A stretch of DNA of 64,000 nucleotides from Salvelinus alpinus (lineage: Eukaryota > Chordata > Actinopteri > Salmoniformes > Salmonidae): assembly GCF_045679555.1 (NCBI RefSeq), contig NC_092093.1, positions 66,721,714 through 66,785,713 on the forward strand. The letters are read 5' to 3'. The notes under the pieces were generated by a model that was not told the DNA's origin, searched no databases, and saw only the letters and a program-made list of their open reading frames with translations. Below, one piece after another: positions 22,170-32,536 of this stretch. Within the stretch, counting starts at the first letter, position 1, and every line of letters begins with the position of its first letter. Position numbers and translations under genes: made by a program.

Positions 22170-22632
22170 CACGCAGAGATAGTTCACCCAAATGACACAT
22201 TGGTTTCCTTACCCTGTAGAGTCTATGGACAAGGTATGACAGCAATCCATGCTTTGGTTTAGTTTACCTGGCACTGTTTCCATATGCTAGTGTTTTAGCA
22301 TTTGTGGCACAAATCCCATTAAAGTTATTAAACCGATATTAGCATTTTTCGCACATCATGTTCACGTAATCTAAAAGTGACTTTGTTGAGCTTCACGATT
22401 AATTTGAGATACTTTTGGATGATTTGGATATGATGAGCGAAAAATGCTAATTTCGGTCCCATGACATGAATGGGATTTGTGCCACAAATGCTAAAACGTT
22501 AACATGTGGAAAGAGTGCCAGGGAAACTAAACTAAAACACGAATTGCTGTCATACCTTGTCCATAGACTGGTTACGGGGTAAGGAAACGAATGTGTAATT
22601 TTGTAATTCGTTTGAACTATCCCTTTAAGGGA
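22170..22632. repeat. Large fold-back element with arms of about 220 bp
   Basis: The left arm (about 22170-22395) and right arm (about 22410-22632) are inverted copies. Shared blocks are gtttccttaccc, tctatggacaaggtatgaca, gcatttgtggcacaaatccc and attagcatttttcgc; each appears on the opposite strand in the second arm. The outer end atagttcacccaaatgacac / ttcgtttgaactatccctt resembles a MITE end common in fish. There is no coding capacity. Confidence 0.85.
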
Positions 22633-23413
22633 TTCTGAGAAAATCAATGGTTCCATGTTCACTCTCTTCTGGTCTATTGAATTTCTCATGTTTCTGCTGA
22701 CCTCTCCATATCTGCGTCCTGATTCACTGAGATCAACCTCTTCAGTTACCCCTTCAACGAAGGACATCTATTCTCCCAGGTTTTGCCTTTCACTGACCGC
22801 TGACAAATGCACTATGTTGTGTTTTTCCTGCCTCATTACATTTCAACCCAATTTGAAGCATTACAAAACTAACTGTTCAGTGTTTCCAGATTTGTATGAA
22901 ATATTACCTATAATTAAAGACAATATGAGTGAAATAGTTTTCCTTCCAATTTTTTTTGAAACGCGCATCTTAAAAAGCAACTTTGAATGGTGTGGGCGTA
23001 CCCCGACAATAGAATGGCGTGGGCGTATACCGGTCATTAACAATATTCATGCAAGTACACCGCTGATTGACCAGCTCAGCCAATGACCCAACATTACATC
23101 ATGTTTCAGGTGTGGTTTTGAAGTGTTTTTTTCCCCCTCCAAATTATGCTTTAGCAACAAATACGAGTAAAGGGCAAATCAACAACATTATTTGAGTATG
23201 AATGCCAGAATAAGAACTTTTAAAAGTGAGACTAAACATTCAGGCCACATAAAAGGACAGACTTAACATTCAGGCCATTCTTACAAAATCAAGCCTGAAT
23301 GAGAGTGCTTGAAACACATGCACATACACACACGGACAGTGTACAAGCACCCACACACACACACACACACAGAGGTATCAGGACGGAATGTCTGGTGGAT
23401 TGGAGGTGTTCTC

Positions 23414-23986
23414 CAGTAGGTGGAAAAAGTACCCAATTGTCATACTTGAGTAAAAGTAAAAGTGAAAGTCACCCAGTAAAATACTACTTGAGTAAAAGTC
23501 TAAAAGTATTTGGTTTGAAATATACTTAAGTATCAAAAGTAAATGTAATTGCTAAAATATACTTAAGTATCAAAATAAAAATGTAAAATTCCTTATTTTA
23601 AGAAAACCAGACGGCAGTATTCTTGTTTTTTTTAAAATGTATTTACCGATAGCCTGGGGCACACTCCATCACTCAAAAATCATTTACAAACAACGCATTT
23701 GTGTTTAGCGACTCCGCCAGATCAGAGGCTGTAGGGATGACCAGGGATGTTCTCTTGATAAGTATGTGAAGTGGACCATTTTCTTGTCCTGCTAAGCATT
23801 CAAAATGTAACGAGTACTTTTGGGTGCCAGGGAAAATGTATGGAATAAAAAGTATATTATTTTCTTTAGGAATATAGTGAAGTAAAAGTAGTCAAAAAGA
23901 TAAATAGTAAAGTAAAGTACAGATACCCCCAAAAAATACGTAAGTAGTACTTTAAAGTATTTTTACTTAAGTACTTTACACCACTG
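23414..23986. mobile_element. Non-autonomous hAT element (MITE) with 8-bp target duplication
   Basis: The ends are inverted: cagtaggtggaaaaagtacc and acttaagtactttacaccactg. They are flanked by gtgttctc (23406-23413) and gtgttccc (23987-23994), an 8-bp duplication with one mismatch, as hAT transposases leave. The interior is rich in acttgagtaaaagt and its complement. It is 573 bp with no transposase. The same terminus ends the transposase-bearing element at 34400-35792. Confidence 0.9.
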
Positions 23987-24271
23987 GTGTTCCCTCTATG
24001 AAAAGCCGATCATGTCTGGAGGAATCGGATTGGATCTTTGACACGCCACTCATGTCTGGGTGAATCTTATTGGATCAGACTGCTTTGCTTGTCTGATGAA
24101 TTCTCCATCCGCTCTCTCCTGTGTTCTCCATTCTCTCTTCTGCTGTGTTCTGGGTTGGGTTGCAAAGCTACTGGGAATTTAACAAAGTTACCGAAATCTC
24201 CAGTAATTTTGAAATTCACAGTTTCACATGTGAAAATCGCATTTTAATAGATGGTTTCGCATGTTGAGCTG

Positions 24272-25838
24272 AGGTCAGATGTTCCATAAGTATTTGGACA
24301 GTGACACATTTGGCATCATTTTGGCTCTGTTTCCTTTCAAATCCATTGTGGTGGCGTACAATCAAGATGTGCTTTAAGTGTCGACTTTCATCTTTAATTT
24401 AAAAAAAATTCTCCAAATTATTGTATGAACCGTGTAGGAATAACAACCATTTTTATACATAGCCCCCCAATTTTAGGGGCTCAAAAGTAATTGGACAAAC
24501 TAACATAATCATAAATTAAATTATGAGTTTTAATACTTGCAATTAAAGGTTGCAAATCCTTTGCGGTCAAGGACTGCCTGAAATCTGGAACCCATAGACA
24601 TCACCAGATGCTGGGTTTCTTCCCTGGTGATGCTCTGCCAGGCCTTTACTGCAGCGGTCTTCAGTTCCTGCTTATTCTTGGGGCGTTTTGCCTTCAGCAA
24701 GTGAAATGCATGCTCAATTGGATTCAGGTCAGGTGATTGACTTGGCCATTGCAGAACATTCCACTTCTTTGCCTTAAAAAAGTATTGGGTTGCTTTCGCA
24801 GTATGCTTTGGGTCATTGTCCGTTTGCACTGTGAAGCGCCGAGTTTTGAAGCATTTGGCTGAATCTGAGCAGATAATATAACCCTAAACACTTCCGAATT
24901 CATCCTGCTTCTTTTGACAGCAGTTGCATCATCAATAAATACAAGGGAACCAGTTCCATTGGCATTCATACATGCCCACGCCATAACACGACCTCCTCCA
25001 TGCTTCACAGATGAGGTGGTATGCTTCGGATCATGAGCAGTTCCTTCCCTTCTCCATACTCATCTCTTCCCATCATTCTGGTACAAGATGATCTTTGTCT
25101 CATCTGTCCATAGGATGTTTTTCCAGAACTGTAAAGGCTTTTTTCAATTTTTGGCAAAATCTGGTCTTCCTGTTTTTGAGGCTTACCAATGGTTTACATC
25201 TTGTGGTAAACCCTCTGTATTTACTCTGTCTTCTCTTGATTATTGACTTTGACACAGATACGCCTACCTCCTGGAGGGTGTTCTTGATCTGACCAACTGT
25301 TGTGAAGAGGTTTTTCTTCACCAGGGAACTAATTATTCTGTCATCCACCACAGTTGTTTTCCTTGGTCTTTCTGGGCCTTTTGGTGTTCTTGAGCTCAAC
25401 AGCACATTCTTTCTTTTTAAGAATGTACCATATAGTTGATTAGGCCACACCTAATATTTTTGCTGTCTCTCTGAAGGGTTTGTTTTGATTTTTCAGCCTA
25501 ATGATGGCTTGCTTCACTGGCAGTGACAGCTTTTTGGACTTGATATTGAGGATTAACAGCAACAGATTCCAAATGCCACACTTGAAGTCAACTCTAGACC
25601 TTTTATCTAATTACTTGTAAATTAACTAATGAGGGAATAACACACAGCTGGCCATGGAACAGCTGAGCAGCCAATTGTCCAATTACTTTTGGTCCCTTAA
25701 AAAGGGGGAGACCACATGTAAAAAGTGCTGCACTTTCAGCTCATATTCATTATTTAATTTCAACTCCAATATGCTGTGGTAGACAGCTAAAATAATAATA
25801 ACTTGTTCAATTTACAAATATTTATGGACCTGACTGTA
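24272..25838 (-). mobile_element. Tc1/mariner element, degraded
   Basis: The left terminus is gtcagatgttccataagtat and the right terminus aatatttatggacctgactg, before TA at 25837. At 1.57 kb it is full length. The transposase on the minus strand is broken. It has inserted into a cluster of cacatgtg palindromes that flank it on both sides. Confidence 0.88.
24530..25560 (-). pseudogene. Tc1 transposase, several frameshifts and stops
   Basis: Fragments in order on the minus strand are as follows. A helix-turn-helix/linker part (25100-25450) includes TPKGPERPRKTTVVDDR and VGQIKNTLQEVGVSVSKSI. The first Asp region lies near 25095-25115 (TDETKI after a shift). The block MKHGGGRVMAWACMNANGTG follows. 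The C-terminal catalytic part (24530-24829) has [25 protein letters not shown] and a C-terminal NCKY. The triad residues survive but the frame is broken at least three times. Confidence 0.82.
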
Positions 25839-25839
25839 T

Positions 25840-26215
25840 GTTCACATGTATTACATTTAGAGTTCACATGTTAACGCCATATTTTCACATGTGAGGAGAA
25901 TAACTTTTTCACCTCACCTCACATCTGGAATTTCATTTTCACATGTGAAAATCGAATTTGCACATTCACATGCAAAAAAACTTTCACATGTGAAAATATA
26001 ACTCTCACATGTGCTCAAATTTGTAGTTTCATATTGAAATTTTCATGTTGAGATTTTGTATCCCGATATTGTCACATTTATGTGTTCTTTCGTGTTATCA
26101 CATGTTGCTTTTACCTGTTGTCACGTTATCACAATAACTTCACATAAGATCACATGAGATCACTTGATCAAATGTGAAACATCATGTGTGAAATTCATGT
26201 GGTTCTTCCTGTAAG
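25840..26215. repeat. Cluster of cacatgtg palindromes
   Basis: The palindromic core ttcacatgtgaa or close variants occurs near 25892, 25939, 25983 and 26006, and again left of the Tc1 at 24224, with half-sites (tcacatgtta, tcacatgagatcac) in between. The nature of the cluster is unclear: it could be a decayed tandem repeat or a MITE interior. Confidence 0.6.
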
Positions 26216-26239
26216 GGTGGTTTCTCAGCTCTGTACCAG

Positions 26240-27665
26240 GGCCTATATTCTGAAAGTGTCTCAGATTAGGATTGCTGATCTGGGATCAGGGGCCGTATCC
26301 ACAAAGTGCTGAGAATAGAGTAATTTTACTCCTACTCTTATGGGTAAAGATAAAAGCTATGCATGAAGCCTCTTTAGTCATAAGAGTCCCACCTATTCGA
26401 CAGATATTTAGGAGACCTTGTGAGCTGTCCTAACCAGTTAAGAGCTACCAGCAGGTTTCTTGATTACAGAAAAAGGCAGCGAGTCAGTGGTTCCTGCGCC
26501 ACAGACAGGCAACTGCTTTGGAGTTGAAAGAACGTTTAGAAATGTCTATGATCAACCCATAATTCATCTAGACCTACTTGCGCTTTTGACAATGATTTTA
26601 CATGAGGCCTAATTCACAGGATATGCCTAAATAATTATAACCACTCGGCTAAAAAATAATCACATATTTTTAGTTTGATTATTTCATTAACCTACATCAT
26701 GTTATTTCCAACCCAACCCATCTGGTTATTTGAAGTTCATCCGTTTGGTGCACAATATCACATTGTTAAAAAAAAAAATCTGAAAATTGTAAATTTGGCA
26801 GTTGACAGCATCTATGGCGTATGTGTTTGTGATTAATGATAGAACATTGCAATATGCACACATGACGTTATCCAAAATATCAGAATTTCTTAAAAAATGG
26901 TTATGCATGCCATGCCAACATTTTAGGCAAGAATTAGGAGTAGGCTAAGTGATCATGTCAGGCAAAAATGATATGAAACGTTTTTACCATTGCCATATTT
27001 GATGTACAGTCACATTCACCGTGGTTGTCGGAAGTGTGCTATAGACTTCACAGTTGGCAATGCCTCATCACAATTGTTAATTATTATATATTTTTATTTT
27101 AACTAGGCAAGTCAGTTAAGAAGAAATGTGTATTTACAATGACGGCCTACACCGGCCAAACCCAGACAACACTGGGCCAATTGTGCGCCACCCTATGGGA
27201 CTCCCAAACATGGCCGGTTGTGATCAAGCCTGGAATGGAACCAGGGTGTCTGTAGTGACGCCTCAAGCACTGAGATGCAGTGCCATAGACCGCTGCACCA
27301 CCCGGGAGGCCAAGTTATTACCCATCATTTGCAACAATGGCAATGAGCATCATCGCTACCTTTCCTTTGTGGTACCTCAAACTGTCGTGGGTACCAGCTG
27401 AGATAAACTTTTATCAGATGATTTTACTCCTGGCTCAGAGTTTGTCTGGGCAGTGTCTTAACATCATCCTAAAATCTACTCTGAGCTAGCTTTTCTTTTG
27501 GTCTTGAAACAGGTTTTAACAGGATTCCTAGGACCTTTTCTGAGATGCTTTGTGGATACGGGCCCCGGTCTTCCCTGCCCATGTAACATTTTCCATTGTG
27601 CTCTAAGTGGCTAAACTGATCCTACATCAGCGCTCCTACTCTAAGACTCTTGATACATGATCCCC
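26240..27665. mobile_element. Fold-back MITE split by a second element that itself holds a SINE
   Basis: The left half at 26240-26286 (ctgaaagtgtctcagattag, ttgctgatctgggatca) belongs to the family seen at 19708. Its right half is at 27568-27665 (ctgatcctacatcagcgctc, ctactctaagactcttgata). Between them lies another element, 26287-27567, with inverted ends ggggccgtatccacaaagtg and gctttgtggatacgggcccc. That element contains the SINE at 27080-27320. So three insertion events are stacked. Confidence 0.78.
27080..27320 (-). mobile_element. tRNA-headed SINE, reverse orientation
   Basis: On the minus strand the head carries a box A region (tgcagcggtctatggcactg) and box B (gttccattccagg, decayed). 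The tail has the HpaI-type aactgacttgcctagtt at the left end (27100-27120). The head resembles that of the SINE at 16113, and the tail that of the HpaI family. It is inserted inside the element at 26287-27567. Confidence 0.82.
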
Positions 27666-28849
27666 GGTCTGTTTACATAGAGTTTATGAGGTCTAGACAT
27701 GCTTTGACTTTAATCAGCGTCAGATGCACAAATGAAGAAGCAGATTTGAGGTCTTGGAAGTAATGCTGGCCATCTGCTCGGAAACAGATGACACGTGTAT
27801 CAGTCAACACTCAACACTGGCCACTTAATGACTCCTACTGGCTGTTTCGCTAGGCAAGAACACACAGTGCTCCTATAGACACAACAACCGTCTCCTAGCC
27901 CCGTTTAGCCTTTAATCACAACTGGTGATTAAACAAACCTCTTCCCCATCATTGTAGTGATTAGAGAACTTGATCTAAACCACTCCTCTGTAAAATAGTA
28001 TAAAGAGCTAGGCTACATCCCAAATGGAACCCTATTCCCTATGCAGTGCACTTCTTTCGACCAGGACCCATGTGCTATTTGGTATGCACACCTAACTCCC
28101 ATGGAGGTCTCAATTGACCACCCAATGTGTTGTGTTCCTTAGACCCTCTGAGCTGTGTTTTGAAAATGTCCACTTTGCTCTTTTAGTGATTAGTGCCGAT
28201 CTGCCTTATTTGGGGGATTCTCTAGGATGTGCAATAACATTCTCCGTGTGTCGCCCCAAAGCTCTAATATCCATGATACGCCAGTCCTGATGATGACACT
28301 GTTTTTGAAGGGGGCTCTGGGAATGGAAATTGCTTTCTGACACAGATGATTGTGAAGCTGCCGTGTATGCATGGGTGGGCCACCCACTGGTGAGCCAGGT
28401 CCAACCAATCAGATTGAGCAATACGTTGTCAGTGTTCCAAATGGGACATTATAAAAAATTTTGGAAGTGAAAAGCGATATACAGTATATTGACAATAATA
28501 ATACATTATATTTGGCATTTCTCTTTCAGGACACTCAAGGAAATCTTGCATTAATTAAAGGTAGGCCCACAAACTCCAGTGCTGTACATAAAATCTATTT
28601 CATGTAGGCCTATTTAATGAAATTGAAATCGACTTGATTATTTACCAGGAAAAACAATCAAAACAAAATGAGAGAAAAATAACTATCAGCTTGTCAATTT
28701 CAAAATAATGGACGGGTTCTGGCACGCGTCACTCCGCACTGATACCATGTGCAGTAAACAGCTAGCACTGTGTAAGCTAGGCTACACTGTGGGCTACTCA
28801 CCGTTAGCTAGCAAAAACAAGTAAATGGCCAAACAAAGCTCACTGTTAC
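27666..28849. other. No gene recognised
   Basis: About 1.2 kb of non-coding sequence. It contains one arm of the tcccaaatgg fold-back family (28016-28092). A 31-bp block at 28530-28560 has splice-like edges but no supporting context. Open frames are short. Confidence 0.45.
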
Positions 28850-29840
28850 ATTTTTTTCAAGAGACCTCGCATAGAAGAGGATGTTGGAGCATTTGCTAAG
28901 TTATTTTATATCAGTGATTTCGCTGCGAAGGGCCTACAGTCCCAATCTATATCAATCACTGATTGCACCAATCTAATTGAGGGCCTTAAAGACAATTTCA
29001 GTACATTCAGAGACGATTCTAAAGGTGAATTTGTCACGGCTGTCGTAAGAACGGGACCAAGGCGCAGCGGATGTTGACTTCCACATATTTAATTCAAAGA
29101 GAAACTTAAACAAAACAAAATATATCAATAAGCGAACAACTAAACGTGACTACGTGGTGCACATGCACAAACACAAAACAATATCCCACAAATGCAGGTG
29201 GGGAAAAAGCCTACCTAAATATGATCCCCAATTAGAGGCAACGATTACCAGTTGCCTCTAATTGGGAACCACACAAACCACCAACCTAGAAATCTATAAA
29301 CTAGATAACTCCCCCAGTCACGCTCTGACCTAAACACCATAGAGAACCGAGGGCTCTCTATGGTCAGTGCGTGACAGAATTCGATAAAATCATTAACCTT
29401 ACAAATGATGGCCAAAAATGAAATCCACATCTGGGATGTTAGTAACTAGTTCCCGAAACAGAAAACTGTCAATAAGGTTTGGGGACTCGCTTGTTACATC
29501 TACAGTGGGGAAAATCATTATGGAATGAGATATTAGACAGACAATTTATTGAACTCAACAGTCGTTTTCAGAACGATTCATATGGGACAATGAAGGCCAC
29601 AGCTGTCTGCCTGTCCCGATCAGACTCATTTGGTCAAATGATATAGCTACCCATTATTGCATTTCTGTGGAGGACACAGAACTGTTTTTGTCCAGCAGCT
29701 TAAACGAAAGGTACAAGAGGGTCGGTCCTATCCATCACTCATCAAGGTGCTTGACACCTGTCCCAAAGACATTTTTCCGAACATGAACAGGCTTCTTCGA
29801 GCCATCATCACTCTGCCTATCACCAGCTGCACTGTATAAC
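28850..29840 (+). pseudogene. hAT-superfamily transposase remnant, split by a solo LTR
   Basis: On the plus strand, decayed protein sequence is readable on both sides of the LTR at 29032-29376. It ends with DTCPKDIFPNMNRLLRAIIT then LPITSCTV. This resembles the C-terminal dimerisation region of ZMYM1-like hAT proteins, in which a PN...LL...TLPVTSCEAERSFS block is typical. Several stops and shifts are present. The host frame reads KGEFDKI across the LTR target site. The assignment is from motif memory and is moderate. Confidence 0.5.
29032..29376 (-). mobile_element. Solo LTR, first LTR family, 5-bp target duplication gaatt
   Basis: 345 bp with TG...CA ends: tgtcacggctgtcgtaagaa at the left and tggtcagtgcgtgaca at the right. 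On the minus strand it begins TGTCACGCACTG. Both flanks are gaatt (29027-29031 and 29377-29381). It shares with the other family members the inverted 'gcaactg...ttgcctctaattggg' hairpin, an ATTAAA signal and a gctgcgccttggtcc block near the 3' end. No internal region remains, so it arose by LTR-LTR recombination. Confidence 0.9.
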
Positions 29841-29851
29841 TTCTATTATAA

Positions 29852-30017
29852 ACTGAGGTGTTCGAGACCATGAATGCTGATAGGCTGTCAGCCGTGGTAT
29901 ATCAGACCGTATACCACGGGTATGACAAAACATTTATTTTTACTGCTCTAATTACATTGGTAACTAGTTTATAATAGCAATAAGTCACCTCGGGGGTTTG
30001 GGGTATGTGGTATATGG
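29852..30017. repeat. Salmonid fold-back MITE, left part (host of two solo LTRs)
   Basis: This is the left part of a repeat with blocks gtggtatatcagaccgtata and agcaataagtcacctcgggg. Its right part resumes at 32537-32645 (ccatggtatattggccatat, acccccgatgtgacttattg), which is the inverted copy of this segment. The intervening 2.5 kb are two LTR insertions and a Tc1. Confidence 0.8.
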
Positions 30018-30291
30018 TGTCACACCCTGGCCTTAGTTATCTTTGTGTTCATTATTATTTTAGTCAGGTCAGGGTGTGACATCATGAAGTATGTGTTTTT
30101 GTATTGTCTAGGGGGTTGTATGGTTTAGAGGGTTAAGGAGTATAGATGGTTTAGTGTTGTGTGTAGTTGTCTAGGAAAGTCTATGGTTGCCTGAATGGGT
30201 TCCCAATTAGAGACAGCTGGTTACTGTTGTCTCTGATTGGGAGCCATATTTAAGACAGCCATAGGCTTTAGCTGTTGTGGGTCATTGTATA

Positions 30292-31888
30292 CAGTGGGGC
30301 AAAAAAGTATTTAGTCAGCCACCAATTGTGCAAGTTCTCCCACTTAAAAAGATGAGAGAGGCCTGTAATTTTCATCATAGGTACACTTCAATTATGACAG
30401 ACAAAATGAGGATACAAAATCCAGAAAATCACATTGTAGGATTTTTAATGAATTTATTTGCAAATTATGGTGGAAAATAAGTATTTGGTCACCTACAAAC
30501 AAGCAAGATTTCTGGCTCTCACAGAGTTGTAACTTCTTCTTTAAGAGGCTCCTCTTTCCTCCACTCGTTACCTGTATTAATGGCACCTGTTTGAACTTGT
30601 TATCAGTATAAAAGACACCTGTCCACAACCTCAAACAGTCACACTCCAAACTCCACTATGGCCAAGACCAAAGAGCTGTCAAAGGACACCAGAAACAAAA
30701 TTGTAGACCTGCACCAGGCTGGGAAGACTGAATCTGCAATAGGTAAGCCACTTGGTTTGAAGAAATCAACTGTGGGAGCAATTATTAGGAAATGGAAGAC
30801 ATACAAGACCACTGATAATCTCCCTCGATCTGGGGCTCCATGCAAGATCTCACCCCGTGGGGTCAAAATGATCACAAGAACGGTGAGCAAAAATCCCAGA
30901 ACCACACGGGGGGACCTAGTGAATGACCTGCAGAGAGCTGGGACCAAAGTAACAAAGCCTACCATCAGTAACACACTACGCCGCCAGGGACTCAAATCCT
31001 GCAGTGCCAGACGTGTCCCCCTGCTTAAGCCAGTACATGTCCAGGCCTGTCTGAAGTTTGCTAGAGAGCATTTGGATGATCCAGAAGAAGATTGGGAGAA
31101 TGTCATATGGTCAGATGAAACCAAAATAGAACTTTTTGGTAAAAACTCAACTCGTCGTGTTTGGAGGACAAAGAATGCTGAGTTGCATCCAAAGAACACC
31201 ATACCTACTGTGAAGCATGGGGGTGGAAACATCATGCTTTGGGGCTGTTTTTCTGCAAAGGGACCAGGACGACTGATCCGTGTAAAGGAAAGAATGAATG
31301 GGGCTATGTATCGTGAGATTTTGAGTGAAAACCTCCTTCCATCAGCAAGGGCATTGAAGATGAAACGTGGCTGGGTCTTTCAGCATTACAATGATCCCAA
31401 ACACACCGCCCGGGCAACGAAGGAGTGGCTTCGTAAGAAGCATTTCAAGGTCCTGGAGTGGCCTAGCCAGTCTCCAGATCTCAACCCCATAGAAAATCTT
31501 TGGAGGGAGTTGAAAGTCCGTGTTGCCCAGCAACAGCCCCAAAACATCACTGCTCTAGAGGAGATCTGCATGGAGGAATGGGCCAAAATACCAGCAACAG
31601 TGTGTGAAAACCTTGTGAAGACTTATGTTTGACCTCTGTCATTGCCAACAAAGGGTATATAACAAAGTATTGAGATAAACTTTTGATTTGACCAAATACT
31701 TATTTTCCACCATAATTTGCAAATAAATTCATTAAAAATCCTACAATGTGATTTTCTGGATTTTGTTTTCTCATTTTGTCTGTCATAGTTGAAGTGTACC
31801 TATGATGAAAATTACAGGCCTCTCTCATCTTTTTAAGTGGGAGAACTTGCACAATTGGTGGCTGACTAAATACTTTTTTGCCCCACTG
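30292..31888 (+). mobile_element. Tc1/mariner element, nearly intact, long inverted repeats
   Basis: Termini are cagtggggcaaaaaagtatt and the exact complement tacttttttgccccactg, between TA at 30290-30291 and 31889-31890. The inverted repeats are about 190 bp long (30292-30488 and 31695-31888) and nearly identical, so the copy is fairly young. It is inserted inside the solo LTR. Confidence 0.95.
30658..31632 (+). CDS. Tc1-type transposase, second catalytic Asp changed to Tyr
   Basis: A DDE transposase frame of 324 residues starting [10 protein letters not shown]. It has two helix-turn-helix parts (residues about 1-110), a GRPR-like linker region ([13 protein letters not shown]), and the catalytic core. 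Asp153 (SDETKIELF) and Glu279 (NPIENLW) are present at the same positions as Sleeping Beauty D153 and E279. Position 244 is Tyr in QHYNDPKHT, where Sleeping Beauty has the second Asp (DNDPKHT). That abolishes metal binding in this family. A small deletion near 31625 also brings an early stop after VKTYV, removing about 20 C-terminal residues. It is open but catalytically dead. Confidence 0.92.
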   Translation: MAKTKELSKDTRNKIVDLHQAGKTESAIGKPLGLKKSTVGAIIRKWKTYKTTDNLPRSGAPCKISPRGVKMITRTVSKNPRTTRGDLVNDLQRAGTKVTKPTISNTLRRQGLKSCSARRVPLLKPVHVQACLKFAREHLDDPEEDWENVIWSDETKIELFGKNSTRRVWRTKNAELHPKNTIPTVKHGGGNIMLWGCFSAKGPGRLIRVKERMNGAMYREILSENLLPSARALKMKRGWVFQHYNDPKHTARATKEWLRKKHFKVLEWPSQSPDLNPIENLWRELKVRVAQQQPQNITALEEICMEEWAKIPATVCENLVKTYV

Positions 31889-32083
31889 TATGTCTAGTCT
31901 ATGTCGAACGTAAGTAGTTTGTGTGTGCACTTGCGTTTGTAGTTTCACGGTCGTTTGTTGTTTTGTTAAGTTTGAATAAGTGTTTCGTGTTCCGTCTTCT
32001 ATATAATAAAAAGAAGATGTTTTCATATCATGCTGCGCCTTGGTCCGTCTTTCCACACGATCGTGACATATGGCCAGTATACC

Positions 32084-32536
32084 TGTAACAATCTTCTTCG
32101 TCGGATGAAGAGTAGTCAGGATCGGACCAAAACGCAGCGTGGTACGTGTTCATGATATTTATTTTTACTCAGAACACTAAGACAAAATAACAAAAATAGA
32201 CCAACACGAAACAGTTCTGTCTGGTGCAGACACAAAGACAGAAAACAACTACCCACAAAACCAACATGGAAAATGGCAACCTAAATAGGCTCCCCAATCA
32301 GAGACAACGAGAAACAGCTGTCTCTGATTGGGAACCAATTCAGGCCACCATAAACCTCCAAACCCCTAGACCATACAAAATCCCCATAGACAAACAAAAA
32401 CCCTAGACAAGACGAAAACCCCTAGACAATACAAAACCCCCTAGACAATACAAAAACTAAACAAACCACCCTTGTCACACCCTGACCTAACCAAAAAATA
32501 AAGAAAACAAAATATAACTAGAGTCAGGGCGTGACA
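32084..32536 (-). mobile_element. Solo LTR, first LTR family, opposite orientation
   Basis: 453 bp from tgtaacaatcttcttcgtcg to agtcagggcgtgaca. On the minus strand it begins TGTCACGCCCTGACTC, contains AATAAA and the gctgcgttttggtccgatcc block, and ends TTGTTACA. Flanks are atacc (left) and gtacc (right), a 5-bp duplication with one mismatch. It lies 15 bp from the end of the solo LTR at 30018-32068, within the same MITE. Confidence 0.87.

Larger units (their letters stand above)
19841..22170. other. Intronic or intergenic sequence with simple repeats only
   Basis: No gene-like frame is supported. The stretch holds a (GT)n run at 20197-20232, a decayed 'ggttgcaaaattctgataat' repeat near 20830, a CA run near 21155, and a tetranucleotide minisatellite at 21575-21722. 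Frames such as 19896-20516 owe their length to repeats. Confidence 0.5.
30018..32068 (+). mobile_element. Solo LTR, first LTR family, 5-bp target duplication tatgg, interrupted by a Tc1
   Basis: The LTR begins tgtcacaccctggccttagt and ends ccacacgatcgtgaca. The flanks are tatgg on both sides (30013-30017, 32069-32073). With the 1.6-kb Tc1 (30292-31888) removed the LTR is about 450 bp. It carries the hairpin ccaattagagacagctgg / tctctgattggg, AATAAA near 32005 and the gctgcgccttggtccgt block at its 3' end. Confidence 0.9.

Noticed and set aside
28530..28560. 31-bp block with acceptor-like ttctctttcag and donor-like gtaggc edges
   Set aside because: Only one frame is open, it does not fit the phase of the 14945 donor, and such pairs occur by chance in AT-rich DNA.
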